Positions 1-13,900 of a DNA stretch of 64,000 nt are shown here, piece after piece. Below the pieces are notes generated by a model, which was not told where the DNA came from, did no database searches, and was given only the letters and a program-made list of their open reading frames with translations. The DNA comes from Liopterus haemorrhoidalis (lineage: Eukaryota; Arthropoda; Insecta; Coleoptera; Dytiscidae). Location: positions 56,403,201-56,467,200 of the forward strand of contig OZ020616.1 in assembly GCA_963971575.1 (NCBI GenBank), written 5' to 3'. Every line of letters starts with the position of its first letter. Within the stretch, counting starts at the first letter, position 1. Position numbers and translations under genes: made by a program.

Positions 1-1840
1 TGACGTATTTATTATTTAAGAATTATTTTCTGTAAATTGTTTAAATTTTTGTTTTAAATATGTAAGGCAAACAACCGTAATACGTCAACTCTTGCACTGA
101 TTGTTTTTGGCAAAATGTTTTATTGTATTTTTTAGAATCCAAAATCTAGTCCCGCTTAAACCAAGGAAACAGTCTATATTCGCCATGTGCAAATTAACGA
201 CTAAGTTACTGTCGCCAATCTAACCTCATTCAATCGAAGCGCCATTGGCAATATCACTTTTAAATAACATTTATAAATATTCAAACCTCAGTTCTTTATC
301 TAAAACCATTTTAGAGAAACTTATTTTTTCATTTCCCTTTAGCGGATATACAGATAATATTTCCCTCTAGCGAATATTCTAGAAAACAATTTTCCTGTAA
401 ATAACCCCTATCAGAGAAAACAATTACACAATTCAACAATCCATGCGACATTCGAATCAAATATGACAGCTCGTCATTTACGTTCGTATTTCAATCATGT
501 GTGCTTGGGAGAACACAGCGCCTGGTTGGATAGCCTACCAACATTGCACAGCGGAGATAACATAGTCTATACTCTCAGGGGACAGACAACATCAGAATCC
601 TAATTTAGGATTGCTAAATTGTTATTTTCTACCAAAAATAAGAATTTTTATATAAATTTAAAGGTTGAAATCATATGAATAACTCATTGGGATAAGCAGT
701 GCCCTTAACATTTTTTTTTTTTTGGGAGAACAAGAAACTACAATATAATATTTCCTATTAAAGATACATATCAATAAGATCGTTTTTTTAGTTAAGAAAA
801 AATTGTTTTGTTCCATCTTGTTTCTTTTTTAGGATTTTGTAGGTATGACCAGCAAAAAACTTTAAAACGTCACTCATATGTCTGTCTATCTGTCTAGAGC
901 AGAAATTGTAACCATACGGCTGGATTTAGAAAGTTGAAATTTGGTTTGCTTGTACAACTCTTTGACCCACATATAGGAAAACTAATATACCAATATCTTT
1001 TTATTTTATTTTTGGATATAAATACCATTGCCATTGGGCAAATATAAAATGTTATTTCACAACAAAAGATAGGTATATTGTTGATAAATATTTTTGTCAC
1101 ATGATGTTTTGATAATATAATTTCATTGAATCCTGTCCAAAAATTTGAACTTTACAGATATATAAATAATCAAAACAATCAGTATTATTTTAAGGAATAT
1201 ATACTTATTTATTTGGATTTTAGGGTTGTAAACAGGTACATATCACCCAAAACTACAACTTTGGATATATAATTTACATTAAAAAACTGTCGACTGATTT
1301 ATTATGTTTAAAAACATAAAAAATAATTTAAAAAAGGGACAAAAATATATTATTTACATAATTACAAAATTATAAGATTAAATTACAAATGTAATTGTAA
1401 TTAAAATTACACATTATTACACTTTAAACTAATTTAAATATCCAAAATTATATTTTTATATAAATTTTTGCTAAAAATAATATTAGCAAGAAATAGATTA
1501 ATAAGATATAAATGTTATTGATCTATTTCTTAAACATATAACGTATTTTTATGTAAATTATAATGTTTTATAAATAATACTGCATAATTTATGCTATTTT
1601 AAGTGCGCAGTTGAACTTAATTATATATTTAACATTGCGCGCGCTGTCAATTTTAATCAAATCAGCAACAACACTACTAATTTTTACAACTAAAAAAATA
1701 TATATAATTAAAATGCACTATATTAATTATGTTTAAGAATATTAATGTTATTTTTAATGTTTTTAATTGTATTTTTATTGTAGTAAATTTAAAAATAGTG
1801 TTTAGTTTAACAGTGTAGTGTCACTCTGCAAAACAGCGTA
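1..1840. other. Upstream AT-rich DNA with repeat fragments
   Basis: No gene seen. Bases 120-176 resemble the end of MITE family B (see 39427). Bases 831-1260 are a copy of family A (see 30079). The rest is AT-rich and shows no structure I can support. Confidence 0.5.
831..1260 (+). repeat. Dispersed repeat family A, partial copy
   Basis: Starts GGATTTTGTAGGTATGACC and shares TTGAAATTTGG and ACAACTCTTTGACCC with copies at 16092, 31060 (reversed) and 35590. No coding capacity seen. Confidence 0.6.
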
Positions 1841-1844
1841 GTTA

Positions 1845-1850
1845 TCAGTC
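1845..1850 (+). promoter_or_regulatory. Possible initiator of the prosaposin gene
   Basis: TCAGTC matches the arthropod initiator TCAGT and lies about 105 bases before the start codon. No TATA box or clear downstream element was seen. The motif is short, so chance is possible. Confidence 0.25.
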
Positions 1851-1953
1851 AGCTGAGCCTGACCCTGACATGACTTATAAAATAACAAAGATTATATCAG
1901 TTTAAATTTATATTTCTTATTAAAAATCATTATAGTGTAAGTTAAGAATTGAA

Positions 1954-4900
1954 ATGAAATCAACGTGTTATATTTTAAGTGCGCTTATAAGCGGTAAGTA
2001 AACTATTTAACACTAAATTTAACATTCGGCGTAGTTCAAAACATGATTTTTATTTTCTAATAATCGTTTTATTGATAACAAACAAAGAAAAGTTATTTTT
2101 GGTTTAAATTTTAACGTATTTTTTAATAAAATTTGTAATAAGTTCTTGTAATTTCCTTAATGACACATGATGACTAAGTAGTACAATCATGCATAAAATT
2201 TTAACTAGTTTTAATTAATTAGTTTTGTAATGGAATGTACTTATTTCATGGTATTTTTATGTTTTCTAGTCACTTTTGTGGCTTCGTTGGTGATTCCACC
2301 TACCGATACTGTTACAAAAGTTCCACTTTTGGGGGAAAATTCCTGTACGTGGGGACCCTCTTTTTGGTGCTCCAATCTTACGTAAGTAAAAAATTATTAC
2401 TTATATTTTTTATAATTTATTATTATTACATAAAGTATGTATACATTGTTTTTCTAAGAATAGATATAAATATTTACTATGCATTAGGTAACAATATTTT
2501 TACGACATTGTTCATTGATTTTTGATGAGGTTTTTTTATCAGAAATAAAAAAGAAATAGGTCATTTTTTATATTTTAAAACATTTGATATTCAGTATTTT
2601 CAAAACAAATATCTATAATTAAATGCTATGGCACTAATGTAGATAAACACATTCGCAAATATAAATCCAAAAATAGTATTAAATGTATTTATATATTAAC
2701 GATGACGAAACTGCGACTCTTGGAAGGCTTATAATACAAGTCGTAACATGGTAGCTTTAATTGTCAGCAAATGAGAAAAATTAGCAAATAATTTTTTGTT
2801 TTGTTTTTCATTTCCCGCATGTTAAAAATTTTGTATTAAATTTCAAAATTAAATAGTATCCGGTTCTTGAGGTATGTTATATAGTTCAGTGTTTCTTAAC
2901 CTCCGGTCCGCACATAAATCTATCCGGTAAAATTTAAAAATTTATATAATCTGTCTCAATTTGTAATACGAATCTATAGTCCGTACAAAGGTGAGAATTC
3001 AGTATAGCTCTTATGGCAAATGGGAGGGGTGTTGCCAAATGTTGTAAAAGTATCAAATGTGTCAATTATAATAATATGAAAAACTCATATGATTTACAAA
3101 AATCAACTCTTATAAAACTCAAAATAACACTCAACAAAAACAAATGACCATTTGTAGAATACTGCGTCTTCACAGATCAGCGCGTTTTAGAGCTGGCAAC
3201 GTCGACAAACAAGAAAAGGATAGCGTCATTGTGTAAACCCATTAGAGAGTATGAAAAAGAACTACTCCATATGTCCTGTACTGCATACTCACCTTTGAAC
3301 GGACTATACATCTGGTTACTTTGGTGACTGTTGTGGTGTAAACAAACTTTGGCGTATCCGTGTGAACCAATACTATGATAATATTATAAATGTATTGTCA
3401 ATATACAACATAAAAAATGAACTTTCCCTATTAGTTACGTATTACAAAATGAGACAGGTAATATCTATTAGCATATTTTTATAAAATAATTTACAGCTAG
3501 TAAAACTTATATCAGGTCGTCAAGGATGAAATTTGTAGTTAATAATATTGCCAACTTTAACTGCTTATTATTTGACATTGGCTTAATATTTTACCGTTCT
3601 GTTTTTTTTTGTTGGAAAGTTACACATCTCGCCTGTTAAATAAATCATTGTATGCTCTAAAAAATATCAAAAACTCTTTTTAAAAATTAATTTTGTTGAA
3701 AATGGAATTCTGTAAAAAGTTTCTGTGTAGTAACGTTACTACAAGATAAAATATTATAAAAAGTATAATGACTTTCATTCATGATAGTAACTGACCTTGC
3801 TCATAGTGACGAATTTAGTTCTATGATCATAGTAACTGAGTTACAGAATTGGTCTGACTATCAAATTGGTTCGCTAAATTTCGTACAGGTAACTTAAAAA
3901 CCAAACAAAAAAAAAACTGGCTCATCGATCACAGCAGAAATATACTGCAACCAACTGGACGAAATGATGCAAAAAGTTAAAGAAAAACTGCCTAGATTGG
4001 TCAACAGATCGACTCCTATCTTATTGCATGATAAAGCTAGACCACAAACTACACAAATGACTGTGGCAAAACTACTGAAATTGGAGTTGGAATTTTTTCA
4101 TCATCCTCCATACTCACCAGACCTAGCTCCAGTGATGGCATCCTACCGGTTCGGACCGGTTCGCGCGAACCGTTTCTTAAAATTATTGAAACCTTAGGGA
4201 ACCGGTAGTTAGAATTAATAAAAATAAATGAATTACTCTGACTTCAGTTTTGAATCGTTCGCCGTGCCCTGCAGTGTTCCGAATGTAATATTTATTTTAT
4301 AGGTTATTAATAATACGCTCTTAAAATGTTTCCTTATATTTAATAAATTGAAGTAAGTGATTTGTTTTGACTCTTAAAAATACAGAATAGGTTCCTAGAT
4401 ATCACATGACTTTATAGAACCGCTTCCTGAAAATTTAGGATGCCATCACTGCATAGCCCCCACTGACTACCACTTCTTCCGCAATTTGGACAACTTTTTA
4501 ATAGGAAAACAGTTTAATTCCGACAATGCTGTAAAACTGTCCAAAAATACAAGTGATGAGCAAAAACAAAAAAGGTTCTTACTAAAGGTCCTCACTTCAA
4601 AAATACAAGTGATGAGCAAAAAAAGGTCCTCACTCCAAAAATACAAGTGACGAGCAAAAAAGAATACGTCTCTTCAAGCACTTTATAATAGTGCCTCCAT
4701 AAGCCTTTTTATTTGTATTATTTCAAGTATATGAACTCATTTATGTTTCCTATAATTTTTTACAGTAAAGAGATGAAGACAAGATTACATTTAGAAGAAT
4801 GTTTTGTAGAATTCCGTAATAAAAAATACTTCAGTAACCTTGTGAACATCTTTCACTTGTGAACTGAAACGTGTTAAAATAATCAGGATGTTCATGGTTT

Positions 4901-7900
4901 GCAATTTGTAAACATGAACTAAACAAACACATAATTATGTAATAAAAATAGGTAAAAACTATTATATATTGAGCATTGTTGTTCAGAGGAAGCTGTTAAT
5001 TTTATTATGTGTCAAATTAATCTTTAAAATCAGAGCTATTAAAAATTTGCAAACGAAATGTTGAAATTTTGTAAAAATTTCACGACTTTCATTATAATTT
5101 CATGAATCTCATTCCCCTATACAATTGTTTTTGTTTTTTGCAGTAATGCTAAATCATGCAATGCAGTACACCATTGCATAAAACAAGTTTGGGAGGTTAA
5201 AACACTACCTCCAGATCATGATAGTGTTTGTGATATTTGTCTTAAGATGGTTGGAGAAGCCCGAGCTCAATTGGAAAGCAATGAAACTCAAGTAAATATT
5301 CTTCCAAATCATTAATAAAACACAAATTCATGAATGCTTTTTTCCTTCAATATAAGTTAACTAGATTTCTACTATAATACACTTAAGAACTCATATTAAA
5401 CGAATGATAAAGGCCCAGTTTTTCTACCTTGAGGTAATCCTCTAGGTAACTATCTGATATATAAGGTTATGTGATACTTTCTGTGCTGAATAAATGTCAT
5501 CCCGTCTTTCAATACAAATTTATCTATCGGATAGTTATCTAAAGTTGGTTTTACACAGTTCAATTAATTGATCAATTTTTTCGTCAATTAATTGAAAAAT
5601 TTATTGGTAACCTAGGGAAAAAAAAAATCACTTTGCACACATCAATTTATTTATCAATTTTTTTGTAAATTTTACATTACCAACTGTAAAACATGTTCAT
5701 ATATTTATCAAAATGAAAATATTGAAAAAATCTTCACAAAATTACGAGCTGTGAACAAAACAAAAGAAATAACCTAGATGATGATAAATTAGAACGTTTG
5801 AGGTTATATTAAATTTGAAAATGAAACAAAAATAATATATTTCGAGGTTATGCTACAATTAAACAGTTGGCAATATCTTAACAGATAAAAATATACCTAG
5901 AATTCCCTAAAAAATTGATGAAAAATTGACGAAAAATAGATCTTGTTCTATTTTCAAAATAAATTGATCAAACTTTTTGTCAATTAATTGATCAATTAAT
6001 TGACGAAATTTTTACACTTTACACACATCAATTAATTGAAGGCCAACTTTTTCAATTAATTGATCAACAAATTGAATCGTGTAAAACCCACTTTACGGCT
6101 AATAAGACGTATTGAATTCACTGATTGGTTCACATTTATTCAACAGATGAAGTTCCAGATAACCATATCTGTCAAATAGTTTCCTAGAGGTGTACCTCAA
6201 GGTGGAAAAACCGGGCCCAAGTGTTTAATTGAATACTTTCAATAAGTTAATTTCCAATATAACTTCATTTAATTAATTTTCTCTTAGGAAGAGTTAAAAG
6301 AAGTCTTCGAAGGTTCCTGTAAACTCATTCCTCTGCCTGTAATCAATAAAGAATGTATTAAACTTGTTGATGAGTTTATTCCGGAGCTTGTCGAGACTTT
6401 AGCTTCGCAGATGAATCCACAAATGGTTTGTTCGGTAGCTGGGCTATGTAATAATCCACGTATCGATGCTTTGTTAGCTGCACAGAAGGAGAAGATTGCC
6501 GGTGATAAAGAATGCAAAGATTGTCATACGGTGATGAAAAAGGTTCGATCCAACTTTGATGCTGCAAGTAGAGATCAAGTTCTACAAGGAATTTTAGGGG
6601 TAAGTTAAAAAATTATAATAAAACATTCAGTTGACACTACAGTTTTGTTTTGTAGATAGTGTAATGCTGAAAATAGGTCATATCTTTGAATTGGTTGGTT
6701 TCAGGACCTATGTTTAAGGTTTATTCTTTATTTTGTACTCATTTTTATACAAAAATTTTGTTTATATAGTTTTATATTTGTTGGGACATATTAATCTAAA
6801 TCTATTTGTTTTTCAATTTTGCATAAATTATACATAGAAACAGTGATTCAGAAGAAAAAATAAACATAAACAAATTATATCGAGCTATATTTATCAATAC
6901 AAAGTTCATTTTTCAAATGCTTGACTCACTTGATAAGCTAATATTGTCTTAAATTATGTAGTCATTATATATAGTATGATAAGGCCTACGATACGTAGGA
7001 TTTAGAATGCTAAATAGCGCTAAATACAGGGCCGTTCCATAAGTGGAAAACACTGTTTGTCAAAAAATTACTCCGCACATTTTTCTTAAATTTGTCCCGT
7101 TCTAGTTTGAAACTATGTGCTCTTAGACGTATGTCGGTGTTGAAAGTATATTGAGAAGTAACATTACCGTTGGTGGCGCTGTAATTCATGGCAAAATGGC
7201 TGAATTGTCTAGTATTCAGCTGTCAATATGCTAACAGGGACCAGGTTAATTTAAGCACAGTACATTTTTATTTTATGAAAATGTTTCTATCGACGTTCTA
7301 ACAAAAAATCAATCTGGTGAAGCGCCACTGGACTTGTTCCAGAGCTATAATGTCTCGCTTGAGGTGCGGAGACCATACAGAAACCGCAAATTCCAGATGT
7401 GGCCTCACGTAGGATATGTAGAGTTTGCAAACCGTCTCTGGGGAACGACGAGAAAAGGCCTTAGAAAAGTAGATGCGATATATAATTAGTTCTTTTTACC
7501 ACCTTATTAACTTGCTGCGACCAACTCAAGTCCTGTGTTACTGTGACGCCAAGATCAACCTGTTCATCAATCTCCTTAAGGGCAATGTTATTGACAACAT
7601 AGTTGTGATGTGGGTTGTGCCGTCCCATATGAAGCACCGTTGTTTTATTAAAATTTAGCGGGAGTAGCCATTTTTGTGTTCATTCAAAAAATTTCTGGAT
7701 ATCATTCTGTAATATCATTTGGTTGTCTGGTATCATTTTTGTGTCATCGGCAAACATGCAAAACAGTGACTCAATGGAGTTCTGAAGGTCAAGGACATAT
7801 ATTAGGAATAGGAGAGGACCAAGGACTGAACCCTGAGGGACACCACTAAGTACAGGACGGGAATCGGACAGGAACACGCCAATGCGAACCCGAAAGGATA

Positions 7901-10900
7901 GATCGGAGAGAAAAGCTTCAATCCATTGAAGCAGTTTTCCCTCATTTTCATAATATTTTTTTTTTTTTTTTTAGGTCATCACTTGTATTTTTACCTGTGT
8001 ATTAAAATAAAAATTGATGCCCTCATTTAATAAAATGAAAAATGGGCGGTATTTTAGGTTAAATTAATTTATTTGCCAAGGGCGCCAAAAACATTGCTAC
8101 GGCTCTGCGAATGATCAATCAATTTTTAATTTATTGTGTTTATTACAATAGCAAGTTATTCCTATATTTTTCAATTACGTTTTAAAATCTTTTTAATGAC
8201 AATTTTATTATAAAATAAATGATGTAATTTCTTTACAAATGTATTTAACTGTTTTCTAAATAATTCATGACATGAAAGACCTTGAATTTATTGATATGAG
8301 GGGTGTCCAAGTTTAAATGTTTCCTTATTTTTATTGTTTTTGTTTTTTTAGTATTGTAAGTAGATCATATGGAGATTTGTAGCTCTCATTTTGGGCATTG
8401 TCTGTCGGGTTGACTTTTGCCCTCATTAATACACTATGTGACGTGCTCTTTCCGGGTACCTTGTGTGTCAATACTCTCTACATCTTGTAGGTGATTTGTT
8501 AGGTTCTTCATCATTCTCCACTTTTAAAATTTATAATTTTTTTTTGTATTGTGTTTTAATTTTAATGTTATTTCTAGGTTTGCGGTAAACTAAGTAGTTT
8601 CTCCGATGCTTGTACAAATATAATTCTGAGCAATTTCGATTCGTTGTACCAACATCTGCAACGAAAACTCAATGCTGAAGATTTTTGCATTATGTCTGGA
8701 TCTTGCTATTTGCAGTTCCACCAACATGCAGATGTTAATGTTGAAATAACACCACTTTCAGAGTCCGGAAAAGTAGATCCCAAGTAAGTAAAATTATTTT
8801 TTATTCATAAATACAGTGGATATCGTTTATAACGACATATCGGTTTTTGCGACGAAATTTCAAAGTTCCGGCCAGAAACAATACTTATTATACGTGAGAC
8901 TTGTCGCTTTTAACGACATCGGATATTACGATGAAAAACGACTTTAAATTGGGGTCAAATTATCTTTTATAACGACGGATCTCCACTGCCTAACGCGAAA
9001 ACGCCGGGGAAGTACAGAATTGGCTAGGGGAACCACAGAGTTATGAAAAGGCAAGGTGAAACGCGACAGCGATTTGACATAAGTCATTCGTTTACATGGT
9101 TTGATTGTTGGAATTTTAAATTTTCACCAAACTTGAAATAACCCAAGCAAGGTCCCATCTCCTGATAACCTAAAAGAACGAAATTCCCATTTAGTTCCGC
9201 CTAAACGTTTGGAATAGCCTATATGTACTATAGGGTTTCTATGTTTCTGTAAAATATCGCATTGTATGTGTTCATAACTAAATTTACACACACCGACCTA
9301 CCTACTTACCTATAAAACCCTTAAAAGTTTGAAAATTAACACCACATCAATTTTACATTTGTTTTTCTGTAGTAATCCAAAGGAAGATCTACCGTGTGAA
9401 CTTTGCGAACAACTTGTCAAACATTTGAGAGATCTTTTGGTTGCAAATACAACTGAATCTGAATTCCAACGAGTATTAGAAGGTTTATGCAAACAAACTG
9501 GTAAATTTAAGACGGAATGTTTGAGTATTGTCGATGAATACTATCCTCAAATCTACAATTTTTTGATGAACGAACTGAATTCTAATCAAGTCTGTCTGAT
9601 GATTGGAATATGCCAAAATGATAAGGAAGATAAAGTAAGTAAAAACAATTGATTCACACGAATTATACATGACTATTTAGTGACATCTTTCTCTTGTTAG
9701 GCTTTATCTTAGTCTTATACCCTTTTCACACTAGATCTTTAAGATCGGATGTTAAAGTCAATGTATCTTTAAACGCTAATGTGAAACCGTATGGCCTCGT
9801 CTAAATACAAGCGATGTTTAAGACAGAGATCTGCGTCTTAAACTTCGTCCGCATTGCCAACTTAATTTCTATTATAAAAAAATACTCCTTGAATTTGTGC
9901 TGTCAACATTTTATATTATCATAAACAAGAATACTGTATTATATCGACGTCATTGGCATCTGACACTACCGATAGAGGCGCTACTGCATTCACATCATGG
10001 CTGACTTTGGTAGGATATTTTTGACAGGTTCAATGGTATCTTCATGTGATATTTATTGAAACACACGGGAACACACTCTAAAATGGTCTTTAACTGTCTT
10101 TCCACTTCTAAGAACATATTCCCATGCTTGTCACAAACTCGACTATCCTACAACCGTCAGTTTCTCAAAATCTCACTAGAGGCGCTTCAGTTATTGTCAG
10201 TTGACAATAAGAAATTTATACTTATTGTTATAATAAAATTATTTATTTTAATAATGTGTTTAATAAAATACAGAGCTACAATAATTGAGATAAAATGTAT
10301 CGACTTACATGTTAATACAGGTGTAATATATTCTTTATTGTAGTGTCTTTATTGTAGAATAAAATGAAATATCCTTATTTGTTTATAATAATTCAAAATG
10401 TGCGTCTGCGCAGACAGTTCAAAGCTGGTAATTTCATGACGGTAACTTAAGGACAAAATTACTGTAGCTGATGACAGCACCAGAGATTTAAACATCAAGT
10501 GTGAAAGCATACCGATCTTAAACATCGGTGAACTTTAAGTTCACTCGTCTTAAAGATCTAGTGTGAAAAGGGTATAACATATTTAATTTCTTGATATTTT
10601 TTAGAGTTTCCCTTATGCTCCACTTTTGCCAGTTGAGACAGCGGATAAAGCTGTAAGAATTCTTGGTTCTGAGTTATCACCATCTTCGAAACATCATCTG
10701 AACCGAGTGCAACTCGAGAAAGCCTCAAGTAATGTACGCATCATGAATCCTGAAGTCATACAACTACCGATTGAAAGAATGATGCCACCTGCATTGACCT
10801 TAGCTGGAAATACAAAGTACTGTGCAATGTGTCAGTATTTCTTGCATTTCGTACAAGAGGAAATCAGCTCTGCAGATAACGAAGTAAGTAAGACTTCTAT

Positions 10901-13900
10901 CGACATTCTAACAAAAAATCCAAAACAAGAACATATGTAATAAATTCAAACAGTACTAATAGGAATAATAATAATAATATACTAATATTTATTGACCAAA
11001 TTACAATTACAAAAAATGTTTTTAGTCAGTCAAATATAATATCAAAAATACAATGTTTACAAAATTTAATCAAAACTGACATTTTCAAACTCATCAATGA
11101 CATAGATTGGATTATTTGTAAATACGTTCTTAAGTTTAAATTTGAATTTGTCTAGTGGTAGTGTACAGAGTCCCTCAGGCAAGAGATTATATAATTTAAC
11201 AGCAAAATAATTTGAGCAATTTCTTGATTTATTTAGATGCAAAAATTTACCGCGGATATTATTTTTACTGCGAGTGTTGTGATCATGTGTCTTACCAAAT
11301 GTACTGTAATTCGTTCAATTTTTGCGTATAAATAATAAACAATGATAAATAAATAATGAAGGCACTCATTATTATGAGTTTCACAAAAAGATCTCGACAA
11401 TCCTCTCTGAAAGGAGCACCGGTAATTATTCTTACAACTTTTCGTTGTAATGCAAAAATTCTGTTTCCTGCAGGTGAATGTCCCCAGATTATTAACCCAT
11501 AGGTTAGGTGGGACTGAAAGAGGGAAAAATAAGCTTTTAAAACAACATCTGAATTCACTTCATGGTTTAGATTCCTTATTAAATACACAGTTGAGCGTTG
11601 TTTACAGCTTATTATATCCACGTGTTGATCCCAACGAAGATGAGGATCAACGTGGATACCAAGAAATTTTATGGAAGGGGGATTGGTAATATTATGTCTC
11701 CTGGTGCTCAGCAGTAGAAACTGAGTTTTTTCTTTATTTAGACTTAGCTTGTAACAGGTAAACCAAGAGTTTACACTGTTCACCAGTGAGACATTATCCT
11801 TAACAAGAGAATCTAAATCATGTTTACAATCTAATAATGTTGTATCGTCAGCGTAGATAATTGTTTTGGCGTTTGTAGAGAGAGGCAAGTCGTTTACAAA
11901 TATGAGGAACAATAGCGGCCCCAGGACTGAACCTTGAGGCACTCCAGCACTAGAGCGCCTAGTACAATATTTGACCACCAGACTGCGTATTCGAGCATGT
12001 CAGTTCTCAATATACTTGACGAGTCAACCCATGAATTGATTGCAATGAATCAAAAGATGAAGACGCTATAAACAAAACCACAGCAGTTATATTTTTAATA
12101 TTTTTTCAGGAGAAAATTAAGAAAGTCGTTGAAGAAATCTGCGACAAAATGCCAAAAACTATCGATAGAGAATGTGTACAATTTGTGGATACTTATGGAG
12201 ATGCTGTTATTGCTCTTCTTGCCCAATCCATTGATCCATCTCAAATCTGTCCACTTCTGAGCTTATGTCCAGCTGAAAATCTTCAAGAAGTTGAAGTTTT
12301 GATCCACTCGAAGCCAAAGGATAAACCAAATTGTCCATTATGTCTCTTCGCAGTACAACAACTTGAAGAAATGATCAAGAATGAAAAAACAGAGGCAAGT
12401 TATATATATTTAGTTTGTATATATAATCATAATGTATTGCACAAAATTCATATTCCTAATAAAAATCCATAAAATTCAAAACTTTTTTATCTATTTAAAA
12501 ATTTGCGCTGAAATTAAGTATTAACACGCATCGTTTCACAAGTGAAAGTACTTTTCGACTGCATTTAGACAAGGAATATAACAAAGGCATAACAAATTAG
12601 GTAAATCCAATTTACCTTCTCTATCCCTATACGCCTATCTAGGCATTGGGAACATATAATTTGTAGATAATAGAAATTTGGTTAATAAACAAATTTAAAT
12701 AACTTTTCTTTTAATTTTTTTTTTGAAAAGTAAATAAGTTAGAAATTTACAGTTTTAGGTACGGCGATACCTAATATCTGAAATAATGATAAATAATGGG
12801 CGCTTTATAACCCCTCAAATATTCATACTATTAAAAAAAGGGCATATATACTAGCCTCGGCGAATCAACGCAGTTACGTCACACGAATTAACAAACGACT
12901 GCATTGTTCCAGACAATACAGTTGTTTGTTACGTCGTGTGACGTAACTGCGTTGATTCGCCGACAATAGTATACCAAAAAAATATATGTACAGCAGCGGT
13001 TTCCAAACTTTGTTCAGTAACGACCCCTTAGAAAAAAAATCTCATCTCTGCCCCCACCCCCTATTTAGGAAATTTATAAACAATTTGTAAATAATTTCTT
13101 TATTGAAATAATAATCACAAAAGTAGCAAAAATATGTAATGTAAATAGTTTCTCTAATTCCTAAATATTTATTTTCACAACATAAATAACGAAAATCATA
13201 TAAAAATAAATTATATTAATATTAAATATGTAATACAAATTAAAAATGTAATAAAAATCAATTTGAATGTGAAGTATGGGCTTGTTTCTTCGCACATAAT
13301 TCGTTAAATCGCGGTTTATATGAAGAAAGAGCTACTCTTATTTCGTCTTCCACTATTAACCGTGCGCGATATTTTGTTTTAATATCAGATAATGTGGAAA
13401 ATCCTGCGACCCGCGACCCCCTGGTGAATCTTGTACGACCCCCAAGGGGGTCGCGCCCCCCACTTTGGAAACCGCTGATGTACAGGGTTTATCAAGATAG
13501 AGGAAATACGATTTTTCTCGTAAATTTGACGTGTGAGCTTGTTGGGAAAATTTTTGTTGACTTAAGTTTACCCAAAGAATCGATTGGTAGTATTGAAATT
13601 TTCCGAAACAAACCGGAAGTACAAGATAACAAAGACAAATTTGATTTTTTAAATAGAATTGTATGTCGTATTGGATATCTTTGGATAGAGCTTTTGAAAA
13701 TAAACAACTTTTACTTAAACATTTTTTTAATAATATCTTTGAAATTATTTTGCAATGGTCCAATATTAATGCGGACACCGTTATTTTGTACGTTTACCAT
13801 TGCTTTAAATACTAGGCTGGAATAGTACAATATAATGAGTATTAGTATCAAGAAGATATAATACTTCATAAGTTATATAAAATTCTTTCGGACGTTTCGG

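Noticed and set aside
2235..2525. Open frame over prosaposin exon 2
   Set aside because: Wrong frame; the saposin-A cysteines appear only in the spliced frame.
13394..13825. 143-codon plus-strand frame
   Set aside because: Runs across the junction of a hAT MITE and repeat F, so it is a chance fusion.
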